From: DATIXJ01 sp963714795
Lineage (GTDB): Bacteria; Bacteroidota; Ignavibacteria; UBA10030; SZUA-254
Direction: 5' to 3'
Length of the DNA stretch: 64,000 nucleotides
Assembly (NCBI GenBank): GCA_963714795.1
Contig: CAVQPS010000007.1
Span: forward strand, 159,741 to 223,740
The notes beneath the pieces are model-generated. The model had not been told where the DNA came from. It was given only the letters and a program-made list of their open reading frames with translations, and searched no databases. How positions within the stretch are numbered: position 1 is the stretch's first letter; each line of letters starts with the position of its first letter. Positions 17,408-27,427 of this stretch are shown here, piece by piece. A program made the position numbers and the translations under genes.

Positions 17408-20400
17408 CTATTTCAACAGCACCATTTTTTTGGTCTGAACAAAATTGCCCGCCGACATTCTATAAAAATAAACGCCGCTCGGAATCGATGCAGCGGTCCA
17501 CGTCAATGAATATTCTCCCGGATCTTTTTTCTCATTCACGAGTGTTACCACTTCTCTCCCGAGAACATCATATATTTTGATCGATACCTGAGACGTCTTC
17601 GGCACGGAATATGAAAATTTCGTAGTCGGATTAAACGGATTGGGATAATTTTGCTGAAGCGCAAAAGCGGAAGGGATAGCCGGGATTCCAAAAAGATTCA
17701 ATACGATTGAGCTTGAAGGATTTGTAATCCGTATCGTCGCTTTTCCGTTCAAGAAAGTTTCTTTACCATCGATGACAATGGATGCTTTAACGGAACTTGT
17801 ATTTCCCTGCCACGACAATGTGATCGGAAATTCCGCACCCTGAATGACGACCGGAAATTTGCCAGTTTGTTTCTCACCGATTGTTTCGAGAATCCGGTTG
17901 GAAGAAAATCGAACATCGAATTCTCCGTCCGGCGGAAGGGGTGGTGCCTCATACAAATCGTTCGTGTCTCCTGCCTGAGCTGTTCGGCAATACAATTGTT
18001 CTCTATTGCCGGTATTATCCTGAAATGATAATATACTTGAAGCTGTGAGCAAATTATTTTCGATAGCTGTTTTCGGTACGGCACCGGAAGCATTCATAAA
18101 CATTTTTGCCGATTGTGATGCTTTGATCCAATATCCTTTTGCCGGTAACAGTGTATCGGTAACCGAATATCCTCGATCATATCCGAAAAATCTACTGCTG
18201 TAAATCCCCGATGGGTTCGTTGTAATTTGGTTGATAGAAACAGGAGCGCTTAATGTGCCGATCATGTTCCATCCCGGCTGAAGAGTAATCGAATCAAGAA
18301 GTCTTGCCGGTGGATTGGCCTTCAAAGAATCGACAGCCGATGAGTAATTCACCCAATATCCTTTTCCGGAGTGCAATGTGTCCTGAATGATGTATCCTGC
18401 ACCCGGTGCATATGCAAAAGCATGTGAGTTCGCTGTCGTAAAAAGGTTGTGAACGTAATTGTCAAAAATAGTTTGCGGAAGAGAAACCATATTCCATCGC
18501 CGGGTAAAAGTAATATTGGGAGCTTCCGTTACAATAGACAGAGAGAAAATTGTTGAATCGGAAATAATAACTTTTGCTGTATCACCTGATCCGTTCCACA
18601 TATCGATGCGATTCCCTTTCGGATCGATAAGGACAGGATCAACGGTCGGAAAGGCGGAATGAACATCCTGCCTCGACCATTGGATGGTCATCGGATAGTT
18701 GCCGCTGAAATAATATCCTGGAGTGAATGTGAGAAAGAACGTGTCTCGCTGTGAGGTCGAAAAGAAATCTCTCATGTCGGTCCACGAACCGGCTCCGAAT
18801 TGAGCAGTACCGCCGTGAGGATCCTGAAAACGCGCGTCAAACAAACCGAATGTGGGCGGAGGAATTTCGAATTCACTTTCCGAAAAATCGACGGTGGTTG
18901 CTTTCGGGTCGACGCCCCAAATTCCGTATGTTGCCCCGGGACGAATCCCGAACCAGATATCGCGCCGGTTCACGAGCGTATTATCATAAATAGTCAGAGG
19001 AACTTTGACACGGACAGGAATTTTGTGTACACCAAAATCAAAACCCGTATATTGATCGCCATACGTTTGAATGTCGTACGCGTAGCCCTGTTGATACCGG
19101 GGGGTTTCCTGTTCATACGGCGGCGGCGCGGTGAGTGCTACGGTATTTGTTCCCGGACTCACATGTTGGAATATGTAATGACCGAGTGAATCGGTTTGCG
19201 TAACAGCATTGGAATCCGGTCCAAATAACGTTAGTACACAATGTGCCATGACAGGTTCAAATGCATCTTTTATCCCGTTTTCATTGACATCCCAGTACAC
19301 CGTTCCTGCAAATGAGTTCCAGGGCCATGCATCTCCAAAATCAATGCCGGAAATGTTGTCATGCACGCCAACGGTCAAAACATATGAAGCAAACGAAGGA
19401 AAGGTTCTTAACCAAACCGCTTGCGGTTGTTGCGTAATGATATACGTTCCGGAATCGAGTCCACCCAAGGAATATATACCGTTGGAATCGGTATACACTG
19501 ATCCCTGTATTTTTCCTGTTATATCAAGTCGCCAGTTTGCCAAACCGGTTTCACCTGCTTCGCGAATATTGTCGGCATTATCATCATTGAACAGTGAACC
19601 GCTGATCGAGGAGCCGCCGGTTGTAAATTTCCAGGTATCCGACCATCCTGCCGATGTTGAGTCGGCGAATTTGACTTTCACACGCCAATAATACGTTTTG
19701 TTGAGTCCGACATTCACCAGCGTGGCAATGTTTGGTCTCCAAGTAGATCCATAAGAGATTGAAGTATCAAGCATCAATCCGTTGCTAAACGTAGAGTCAG
19801 TTCCGCCCTGCACTCTTGTCGAAGCAATAGTAACATAATCGGGATAATCCCATTGCAATGGCACATAGTAATGTCCGAGCATTGTTTGGTTTGTCACACG
19901 GAGTGTGTCTCCGTTCAACGGAGAATTTGGAGTAAATGCTTGAGAACAATCGTTCACCATCTTCATAATTGTTCCATAGTCTCCGACGGCACAGGCGCTA
20001 TTAATACCAGCGCAAGCGACTGCTGCAATGTGGACATTGGGTACGCTTGGTTCCTTCAAAGCGATCCAGTCTGCACCGCCATCAGTGGTCAAAAATTCCT
20101 CTCCCTTTGAATTGACAAGCACGCCATGTAATGAATCTGCCAGCGACACCCAATTTTCAATATAGCCATAAGGTCCGGTCGGCAATAAGGAATCTTGTAA
20201 CAACCAACTGTTAGCTCCATCATTTGTTCGCCACAAAAAATGGCTATAATCTGCAGCTACTGCTATGTTTGCGTTCAAAGTAAATACACCGATCAAGTTT
20301 GGTTGATTGAATTTTTTCGCCCATGTTAGTCCGCCATCCGTCGTCCGATAAATTCCTTGTGAAGTAGTTAAATGACCAACAGATGAATTCGCAAATGAAC

Positions 20401-20896
20401 TTGCATACAAACTTCCACCGCTGAATACAGTCGCCCAAGTTGCCCCTCTGTCGGTTGTTCGAATCAAATTATTAACTCCATCTCCTGCGAAGAGGGCTGT
20501 GTTCGAATCGAGAGCAACCAAAAAAAGGCAAGGATATGGTACCGAAATTATATTCCAAGACGTACCCCCGTCGCTTGTATACAGTACTGGACCGAGATTG
20601 CAACATACCCAACCGAAATTCTTATCGACAAACGAAACGCTGGTCAATAAGGCAGTCGTCGGAATAGGAAGTTTGTTCCAGGTTGATCCGCCATTTGTAG
20701 TGCGTAGCACAACGCCGCCGTCCCCAACGGCTGTGCCGGTCAGTGAATCGGTAAAACAAACCGATGTGAGATCATAAGACGTCCCACTTTTTTCGTAGAC
20801 CCAGCATTGAGAAAATGAAAATTGGAAAAAACAATATTGAAGAACAAAAAGGAAAACAGCGCGACGGATAATATGGAAAGTTAGAGATTTCATCAT
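17408..20896 (-). CDS. Large type IX-secreted protein with propeller repeats and SdrD-like modules
   Basis: A 1162-residue cargo protein of the type IX secretion system. It has a signal peptide, then about six YCF48/BNR-like blades (GTAVGDGGVVLRTTNGGSTW and later T-x-DGG-x-x-W repeats, about 50-310). A fibronectin-like domain (about 320-425) follows, then two SdrD/Cna-B-like modules (SGSLFNDDNADNIREAGE near 432; GTVYWDVNENGIKDAFEP near 530). The end is the Por sorting domain (NYPNPFNPTT, then KIYDVLGREV, ending KKMVLLK). It is probably surface-attached or released. The stop faces the MEMO gene 23 bases away. Confidence 0.88.
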   Translation of the reverse strand: MMKSLTFHIIRRAVFLFVLQYCFFQFSFSQCWVYEKSGTSYDLTSVCFTDSLTGTAVGDGGVVLRTTNGGSTWNKLPIPTTALLTSVSFVDKNFGWVCCNLGPVLYTSDGGTSWNIISVPYPCLFLVALDSNTALFAGDGVNNLIRTTDRGATWATVFSGGSLYASSFANSSVGHLTTSQGIYRTTDGGLTWAKKFNQPNLIGVFTLNANIAVAADYSHFLWRTNDGANSWLLQDSLLPTGPYGYIENWVSLADSLHGVLVNSKGEEFLTTDGGADWIALKEPSVPNVHIAAVACAGINSACAVGDYGTIMKMVNDCSQAFTPNSPLNGDTLRVTNQTMLGHYYVPLQWDYPDYVTIASTRVQGGTDSTFSNGLMLDTSISYGSTWRPNIATLVNVGLNKTYYWRVKVKFADSTSAGWSDTWKFTTGGSSISGSLFNDDNADNIREAGETGLANWRLDITGKIQGSVYTDSNGIYSLGGLDSGTYIITQQPQAVWLRTFPSFASYVLTVGVHDNISGIDFGDAWPWNSFAGTVYWDVNENGIKDAFEPVMAHCVLTLFGPDSNAVTQTDSLGHYIFQHVSPGTNTVALTAPPPYEQETPRYQQGYAYDIQTYGDQYTGFDFGVHKIPVRVKVPLTIYDNTLVNRRDIWFGIRPGATYGIWGVDPKATTVDFSESEFEIPPPTFGLFDARFQDPHGGTAQFGAGSWTDMRDFFSTSQRDTFFLTFTPGYYFSGNYPMTIQWSRQDVHSAFPTVDPVLIDPKGNRIDMWNGSGDTAKVIISDSTIFSLSIVTEAPNITFTRRWNMVSLPQTIFDNYVHNLFTTANSHAFAYAPGAGYIIQDTLHSGKGYWVNYSSAVDSLKANPPARLLDSITLQPGWNMIGTLSAPVSINQITTNPSGIYSSRFFGYDRGYSVTDTLLPAKGYWIKASQSAKMFMNASGAVPKTAIENNLLTASSILSFQDNTGNREQLYCRTAQAGDTNDLYEAPPLPPDGEFDVRFSSNRILETIGEKQTGKFPVVIQGAEFPITLSWQGNTSSVKASIVIDGKETFLNGKATIRITNPSSSIVLNLFGIPAIPSAFALQQNYPNPFNPTTKFSYSVPKTSQVSIKIYDVLGREVVTLVNEKKDPGEYSLTWTAASIPSGVYFYRMSAGNFVQTKKMVLLK

Positions 20897-21125
20897 TCAA
20901 CGACCGGAAAGTTCCCAACTGTCAAAGGTATCGAAATAGATCCTGATTGTCAATAGAGTTATCTCGAAATTATTCAAATTTCGAGTAATATGAAGGACAT
21001 TATCAAAATTGAACCAGGTTCGTGACTGGATTTTGTTGTACTAATGATTCAATGTTTTTGATGTCTTCAGTTAATTTCTTAGATTTGACGAATTTCCGAA
21101 GCCGGTTACCGTTTCAACCTGAACC

Positions 21126-22216
21126 TTGCATAACGACAAGACAAAATTTTTGGTCTCTACTCCCGGACGGATTTGTTTGTTCGGTGAACATCTGGACTAC
21201 TTGCATCTTCCGGTCATCTCCTGCGCGATTTCTTTACGCTTAACTATTGATGCTCATTTCTCGTCCGATCAGACGATGACGATCAGAACCCCGGACATTG
21301 GTCGAGTGACGCAAATAAAATATTTATTGCCGCTTCACTACGAACACCGGCGCGATTATTTCCGGAGCGGATTGAAGGTGTTGCGGGATAATGGATTTAC
21401 TTTTTCTCGCGGAATCGATTGTACCATTCATGGCGAAATTCCTATCGCCGCCGGAACATCGAGTTCATCCGCGATGGTGGTGTCATGGATCAATCTGCTT
21501 GCCCGCATGAGTGATCAGCAAAAAGTTCTGACTCCTGATGAATGTGCGACATACGCTTACACCGCAGAAGTTCTTGAATTCAACGAACCGGGCGGCAAGA
21601 TGGATCAGAACGCTACGGCGTTTGGTGGAATACTGTTCCAAAGTTTTCATCCGCAAGATTATGCTGAACCGTTACATCCGAAGCTCGGATCGTTCGTACT
21701 CGGCGATTCCGGAATTCCGAAAGACACAAAAACAATTCTCTCGACCGTCAAGAACCGGGTTCTCTCGATAGTTGAAAAATTATCGTCCCGTTATCCGGCT
21801 TTTTCATTGCATACAATGACGCCCGATGATCTTCCACGGTTTTCGAACGATCTTGACCTTGAAGAACAAAATCTTCTTCGTGCAACGGTTCGCAATTTTG
21901 AAATTTGTAACGAAGCTCATCGTCTGCTCAAAGATTCCCGGACCGAATGAACATCTCTTCGGAACGTTACTGACCGAACATCAAGCATTGCTCCGTGATG
22001 TTCTGCAGATATCAAAGCCGAAAATTGACCGGATGCTCGACGCCGCGATGGAAGCTGGCGCGTACGGCGGCAAAATCAATGGGTCGGGCGGCGGCGGATG
22101 TATGTTCGTGTATGCACCGGAGAATACGGAGACCGTTGCGGAAGCAATTACGAAAAGCCGGAGGCAAAGCGTATATCGTTCATGTCGATGAAGGAACTCG
22201 GGTTGTTGTAAGTTGA
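21126..22216 (+). pseudogene. Galactokinase-like GHMP kinase, broken by two frameshifts
   Basis: Read through two shifts this would be a kinase of about 362 residues phosphorylating galactose or a related sugar. Frame 1 has the GHMP motifs (GRICLFGEHLDY near 14-25; IPIAAGTSSSSA) and ends at a TGA near 21950. Similarity resumes in another frame from PNEHLFGTLL and includes motif 3 (GGKINGSGGGGCMF). It shifts again near 22153 to end KAGGKAYIVHVDEG. The first shift lies in ATTCCCGG at about 21934-21941, the second in an AAAA run at 22153-22156. Single-base changes at homopolymers could be sequencing errors. The start is uncertain; TTG at 21126 directly follows an in-frame stop. The next gene is an alpha-galactosidase-like enzyme, consistent with galactose use. 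Confidence 0.8.
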
Positions 22217-22280
22217 GGATGGCAGATTTTTCATGATCCAAATTTTTTGAAAATCCAAACAAATGATGACAAGGTGAAGT

Positions 22281-25094
22281 ATGTTGCTCAATCAAACATT
22301 ACATAGAAGACGATGGCAAAATGCGTTCGCATGCATTCTTGCCATTTTCATATTTTGTCCGATGATTGCCGGATCACAGGAAATTTCCGCCGGTGAGAAG
22401 AAATCTTCCGGTCAAAAGAATTTGACATTAGAAAACAGCCAGGTTAAACTTTCGGTGAAGATTGCAAACGGAGAACTTATGTCCGACAGATTGGAAACGG
22501 TTCCGGATTGGTCGGAGAAATTCGGTTCATCCCAAATTGCTTCAATAGAAACCGATGCCGATTTTGCAATCGATGTTATGTATACCGATTGGCAGGCGCC
22601 CGAAAAGGCGAACAATGCCGATAATCCGATTCTGCTGACAAAAAAAGATTTCAATCTCGACTCCACTTCGAATGCCGGCGATTCTCTCATTCTATTTTTC
22701 AAATCAAAAGAATCCACCATTGATTTGCAGATGACTTATCGGTTGGAGCCGAACGATTTTTATTTCCGCCGCACGATTGCCGTGAGAGATACCGCGTTCG
22801 GTCATCATTTTCTCCGGTGGATGTGGGGACGTAAAGGATCAATAAACGGTTTTTCTTCAATTGTGAAAATAGGAGATTTCGGACAACCGGTTGCGATACT
22901 GGTGAAAAACGGCGGAGTATTCTTCGGTCTGGAATATCCGACTTCGGAAAACAGATTCGACTCACTTCGAACTGGCGAAGGTCAAATTAAATGCGGTCAG
23001 GAATTCGGACAAATTATCGGCAACGATTGGATTACCGGCAACCCGGTGGTCGAAGCGGTCTCGCCGAATTCGTATGTCAAAGACTGGTTTTTCAAATATG
23101 TCGATGCTATTCGTGTCGTGCCGCTGCATCCGTTCACGCTCTATAATAGTTGGTACGATCTCCGGTCGCCGGAGTATCCGAAAGTTCCGAAAGAACATTG
23201 GATGAGCGAACAAAGCGCTCTCGGTATGGTCAAACTGCTGCGGGAAAACATGATCGAGAAACATAATATCAAACTCGATGCATTTGTTCTCGACGATGGC
23301 TGGGACGTGTATGAAAGCGATTGGCAAATCCGGAAAGAGCAATGGCCCAACGGATTCAAACCGCTCGCCGATGAATTGAAGAAAACCAACACGACGTTGG
23401 GATTGTGGCTGGGACCGACCGGCGGTTATTCTTTCCGAATGAGAAGATTGAATTGGATGAAAGATCACGGTTATGAGACGGTCGGAAAATCACGCGACAA
23501 TTTAATGCTCTGTCTTGCCGGAAAAAAATACAGTGAGTTATTTGAAAAGCGTGTGACTGATTTCGTGGCGGATGACGGGGTCGGTTATTTTAAATGGGAC
23601 GGCATACAATTTTCCTGCAGTGAACCGGATCATGGTCATCCGATCGATATCTATTCCCGCCGGGCTGTCATGGAATCCGTCATCGGCAAATGCAATGCAG
23701 TTCGCAAAAAAAATCCGGATGTCTTTCTGAATATCACATCGGGCACATGGTTGAGTCCGTGGTGGGTGCAGTATGCCAACACGATCTGGATGCAGGGAGC
23801 CGATTACGGTTTTTCGGATGTGCCTTCGATCAGCGAGCGGGACGCGGCAATTACGTACCGGGATTTTATTTTGTATGATGATTTCAAGAATCTCGATTGC
23901 TGGTTTCCGGTTCAAAATCTGATGACACACGGCATCATCAAAGGGAAATTGGAATCGACCGGAAGTTACGATGAGCCGCTGGATAAATTTACCGACGATG
24001 CACTGCTGTATTGTGCCCGCGGCGTTTCGATGTACGAGCTCTATATTTCACCCGATATTCTCTCGGAAGGTGAATGGAATACATTGTCGTCATCATTAAC
24101 CTGGGCTCGTGATCGGTTTCCGATTCTTTCAACGACATACATGATCGGCGGCAATCCGATGAAACGTGAGACATACGGGTATGTTCATTTCAAAGGAAAC
24201 AAAGGAATCATCGCTGCACGGAATCCATTTATCACTCAGGGAAAACTCGATGTTGAACTTTCAATTGCTCAAGGATTGGATCCGAATGCTTCATCGTTGG
24301 TCATCGAGAAAGTGTATCCGACGCATTGGATAGCTCCGAAATTGTATAAAGCCGGGGAGAGATTTTCCATCCCGCTGGATGGATATGAAACTGCTGTGTA
24401 TGAAATTTATCCGATTGACGAAGCGACAGTTCCTCTTGTGGCAGGAGTTACATTCGATGTTGTTGCAAACAGCGGATCCGAGTATTCCATCCAATATCAC
24501 CATGCATCTATAGATGCAAAATTGTTAAATCCTGCGATTGTAAAATCGGTAGAGGAATCGGGATCGCGTGTGAGTATAAAATCGCTTTCGTTCAAGACTG
24601 AACCGACGCCTGAAATGGTTGTTTGTAATTCCTCCGTCGGTGGACCAGGACCGGGAAAAGACCGTGTAAAATTTGGTGATGAACTTACTGTTTCCGAAAC
24701 GGCAACCGAAGCAATATTGGCAGTTCTCCTTACTCCGGACAGCACGATCACTGTTAAAACAAAACCATCGGTCACTTTTACGATTGATGGTCAAGAATCC
24801 GTTGCCAAAACTGAAGAGCAAGAAGGAAAATCTCAGTGGTTCAAATTTGAAATGAAGCCGGGAAAGCACCATGTCATAACGCAGATTGTTCTCGGCAAGA
24901 ATGAAAAAATTTACAGCGGAAAAATTTCACGGTGGATGATCGGTCAACAACGACAAACAACAAGGGAAGTGACGTTTACGGATTATCGAAAAATCAAAGA
25001 ACGGCTCATGCCTCCACATCCCTGGAGATTCGGTGAAATAAAAAGAAGTGTGCAGTTTGGCAAAGGAACTTTTAAGTTAGAGAGTGAAAAATAA
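22281..25094 (+). CDS. Secreted alpha-galactosidase-like glycoside hydrolase (GH36/clan D type)
   Basis: A 937-residue exported enzyme (signal peptide, cleavage near AGSQE). The catalytic barrel starts at about residue 290. It has LDDGWD at 337-342 and KWDG with Asp440, the expected nucleophile of clan GH-D enzymes, then GADYGFSDVPS with a candidate acid/base Asp. A beta-sandwich domain lies before the barrel and another after it. The substrate is inferred to be an alpha-galactoside from the barrel motifs and from the kinase and transporter genes beside it; exact specificity is not readable. AAGGTGAAG precedes the ATG. The stop overlaps the start of the sugar-binding protein gene by 11 bases. 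Confidence 0.8.
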   Translation: MLLNQTLHRRRWQNAFACILAIFIFCPMIAGSQEISAGEKKSSGQKNLTLENSQVKLSVKIANGELMSDRLETVPDWSEKFGSSQIASIETDADFAIDVMYTDWQAPEKANNADNPILLTKKDFNLDSTSNAGDSLILFFKSKESTIDLQMTYRLEPNDFYFRRTIAVRDTAFGHHFLRWMWGRKGSINGFSSIVKIGDFGQPVAILVKNGGVFFGLEYPTSENRFDSLRTGEGQIKCGQEFGQIIGNDWITGNPVVEAVSPNSYVKDWFFKYVDAIRVVPLHPFTLYNSWYDLRSPEYPKVPKEHWMSEQSALGMVKLLRENMIEKHNIKLDAFVLDDGWDVYESDWQIRKEQWPNGFKPLADELKKTNTTLGLWLGPTGGYSFRMRRLNWMKDHGYETVGKSRDNLMLCLAGKKYSELFEKRVTDFVADDGVGYFKWDGIQFSCSEPDHGHPIDIYSRRAVMESVIGKCNAVRKKNPDVFLNITSGTWLSPWWVQYANTIWMQGADYGFSDVPSISERDAAITYRDFILYDDFKNLDCWFPVQNLMTHGIIKGKLESTGSYDEPLDKFTDDALLYCARGVSMYELYISPDILSEGEWNTLSSSLTWARDRFPILSTTYMIGGNPMKRETYGYVHFKGNKGIIAARNPFITQGKLDVELSIAQGLDPNASSLVIEKVYPTHWIAPKLYKAGERFSIPLDGYETAVYEIYPIDEATVPLVAGVTFDVVANSGSEYSIQYHHASIDAKLLNPAIVKSVEESGSRVSIKSLSFKTEPTPEMVVCNSSVGGPGPGKDRVKFGDELTVSETATEAILAVLLTPDSTITVKTKPSVTFTIDGQESVAKTEEQEGKSQWFKFEMKPGKHHVITQIVLGKNEKIYSGKISRWMIGQQRQTTREVTFTDYRKIKERLMPPHPWRFGEIKRSVQFGKGTFKLESEK

Positions 25095-26106
25095 AGGTGT
25101 GAGGACGACGAAGATAAGATTATATTTTTTGATTTGTGCGTTCCTGTTTTCTTTCATCTGTGGATGCAGCCGGAATGGAAATACCGGTAGCTCGTCTCCA
25201 TCGGTAAAGATCGGTTTTATCGTGAAACAGCCGGACGAACCGTGGTTTCAGAATGAATGGAAGTTTGCGCAGCAGTGTGCCGATTCTCTCGGTTTCACAT
25301 TGATCAAGATCGGTGCAACCGACGGTGAAAAAGTTCTCAGCGCCATCGACAATCTTGCGGCACAGCACGCTGGCGGATTCATTATCTGTACGCCGGACGT
25401 CAAGTTGGGACCAGCTATCGTTGCGAAAGCACAGAGTTACGGTTTGAAAGTTATGAGCGTCGATGACCGGTTTGTCGATGCCGACGGAAAATTTATGGCC
25501 GATGTTCATCACCTCGGTATTTCCGCACGCGATATCGGAACGGCAGTCGGGAAAGCGCTTTTCGAAGAAATGACACAGCGGAAATGGAAGATCGATGAAA
25601 CCGCCGTTTGTGCAACGACGTGGGAAGAATTGCAAACTTCCCGCGACCGGACTAACGGTGCGATCGATGCACTCATTGCTTCCGGGTTTCCGAAGGAAAA
25701 AATCTTTCGTGCGCCGCAGAAAGTCGCCGATATTCCCGGTGCATTCGATGCCGTTAATATTCTTCTCACACAACATCCCGACATCAAGCGCTGGCTTGTG
25801 TGCGGGAATAACGACAACGCCGTGCTTGGAAGCGTCCGGGCATTGGAAGGAAGAGGATATGATGCCGAGAACGTGATCGGCATCGGCATCAACGGCACCG
25901 ATTGCATCGTGGAATTCCAAAAAGAAAAACCGACCGGCTTTTACGCATCCATTCTTCTTCAGCCGAAACGGCACGGTTTTGAAACTGCCGAGATGATGTA
26001 TAAATGGATTCATTCCGGAATCGAACCGCCGAAAGAAACATACACGACCGGCATTCTTATCACGCGGGACACCTATCAAAAGATATTGAAGGAACAAGGA
26101 CTTTGA
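25084..26106 (+). CDS. Sugar-binding lipoprotein of an ABC importer (AraF-like)
   Basis: A 340-residue periplasmic binding protein of the arabinose/galactose group (type I fold). It has a lipobox with Cys28 (FICGC), so it is anchored. KIGFIVKQPDEPWFQNEWKF, then GGFIICTPD, then VMSVDDRFVD and VCGNNDNAVLG match the arabinose-binding subfamily. Start is GTG at 25084, inside the end of the hydrolase gene; GTG at 25099 is the alternative. Its permease follows 30 bases later, but the ATPase gene that normally lies between binding protein and permease is missing. Confidence 0.85.
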   Translation: MKNKGVRTTKIRLYFLICAFLFSFICGCSRNGNTGSSSPSVKIGFIVKQPDEPWFQNEWKFAQQCADSLGFTLIKIGATDGEKVLSAIDNLAAQHAGGFIICTPDVKLGPAIVAKAQSYGLKVMSVDDRFVDADGKFMADVHHLGISARDIGTAVGKALFEEMTQRKWKIDETAVCATTWEELQTSRDRTNGAIDALIASGFPKEKIFRAPQKVADIPGAFDAVNILLTQHPDIKRWLVCGNNDNAVLGSVRALEGRGYDAENVIGIGINGTDCIVEFQKEKPTGFYASILLQPKRHGFETAEMMYKWIHSGIEPPKETYTTGILITRDTYQKILKEQGL

Positions 26107-26136
26107 AAATCGAACAAATGGAAAGAAATATTTTTA

Positions 26137-27111
26137 ATGAATCGCAGTAGTTCCATTTCGTTGCCGGACTCGCAACCGCTGGCAATTTTCGATAAGGCGG
26201 GGATGATGTTGATCTTTGCCGTACTGTTTATCGCGGGATCGATTTTTATTCCGAACTTTTTCAGTTGGGTCAACATGAACGGACTGGCGCTCTCCGTTGC
26301 AACAGTCGGTTTGATTTCCTGTACGATGGTTTTCTGTTTGGCTGCCGGGGATTTCGATCTTTCCGTCGGATCCGTTGTGGCATTAGCCGGAGTTGCCGCC
26401 GCATTGACGATTCAAGCGACGAACAGTGTACTCTTTGGCATTTTTGTCGGAATTCTTACCGGCGGAATAATCGGTTTCATCAATGGAATAGTTATTGCCG
26501 TTGCCCGCATCAACGCCTTAATCACGACGTTGGCAACAATGCAAATCGCGCGGGGGTTATCATACATCATTTCCGACGGAAAAGCGATCGGGATCCGGGA
26601 AACGGGATTTTTTGCGCTCGGAATTTCTTCCTGGTTGGAAGTTCCGACACCGGTGTGGATTATGATTTTGGCGTTCATCGTGTTTGGTGTTATCCTGAAC
26701 CATACTATTTTCGGCCGGAACAGTCTTGCGATCGGCGGTAATAAAGAAGCGGCACACCTTGCAGGAATTCATGTCGTTCGTGTCAAGATCATTATTTTTA
26801 CAATGCAAGGAATTATTGCCGGGCTCGCGGGAGTCATTTTGGCTTCGCGCATGACGAGCGGACAGCCGGCGACAGGGCAGGGTTTGGAACTTCAGGTGAT
26901 TTCTGCCTGCGTTCTTGGCGGTGTTTCGTTGAAAGGGGGCGTCGCAACGATGAGCGGCGTCATCTTCGGCGTTCTCATCATGGGTTTCGTGCAGAACGCG
27001 ATGAACCTTTTGAACATTTCAACTTTTTACCAATATCTTACCAGCGGAATCATCCTCTTGATAGCCGTATTGCTGGATCGGCTCAAACAGAGAACCAAAG
27101 AGTATCAATGA
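26137..27111 (+). CDS. Sugar ABC transporter permease (AraH-like)
   Basis: A 324-residue permease of the ribose/arabinose ABC family with 8-10 helices, the AAGDFDLSVGSVVALAGV motif and the GRNSLAIGGNKEAAHLAGI loop that contacts the ATPase. It would import the sugar captured by the upstream binding lipoprotein. No ATPase of this family is encoded nearby, so the importer must borrow one encoded elsewhere or be non-functional. After it comes a gene-poor stretch of about 1 kb. Confidence 0.88.
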   Translation: MNRSSSISLPDSQPLAIFDKAGMMLIFAVLFIAGSIFIPNFFSWVNMNGLALSVATVGLISCTMVFCLAAGDFDLSVGSVVALAGVAAALTIQATNSVLFGIFVGILTGGIIGFINGIVIAVARINALITTLATMQIARGLSYIISDGKAIGIRETGFFALGISSWLEVPTPVWIMILAFIVFGVILNHTIFGRNSLAIGGNKEAAHLAGIHVVRVKIIIFTMQGIIAGLAGVILASRMTSGQPATGQGLELQVISACVLGGVSLKGGVATMSGVIFGVLIMGFVQNAMNLLNISTFYQYLTSGIILLIAVLLDRLKQRTKEYQ

Positions 27112-27349
27112 GGATGAAAAACCGGCTTTGATGAGTTGTTATGTTATTGCATTGTTGAAAAATTTCGGTAAGCGTTGAAGGAGTGTCTGAAGCGAAAGGC
27201 CGTTGTCATTTTCGGAATGGGTAGTGTCTTAATTTGGAAAACCTTGAGAAAACATTCACACTAAAAATTTTATCAACATCCTCTCTTATGAATTTAAAAT
27301 CTTGAACATTATTGAAGCCTCATTGATAAAAAACGAGACCCCAACTATA

Positions 27350-27372
27350 ATCTTCCCCTAGAAGGGGAAGAT
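27350..27372. repeat. 9-bp inverted repeat
   Basis: Arms ATCTTCCCC and GGGGAAGAT flank a five-base loop. There is no T-run directly after it. It may be a weak terminator after the permease gene or a small dispersed palindrome. Confidence 0.5.
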
Positions 27373-27410
27373 GTTTTATCTGAAAAAATAGTTTTTCGAT
27401 CGCAAACATA

Positions 27411-27427
27411 CTCTCCTGTTAGGAGAG
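27411..27427. repeat. 7-bp inverted repeat
   Basis: Arms CTCTCCT and AGGAGAG around GTT. The arm sequence resembles the terminator stem at 40829-40858, so both may belong to one family of short C/T-rich palindromes. Confidence 0.4.
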
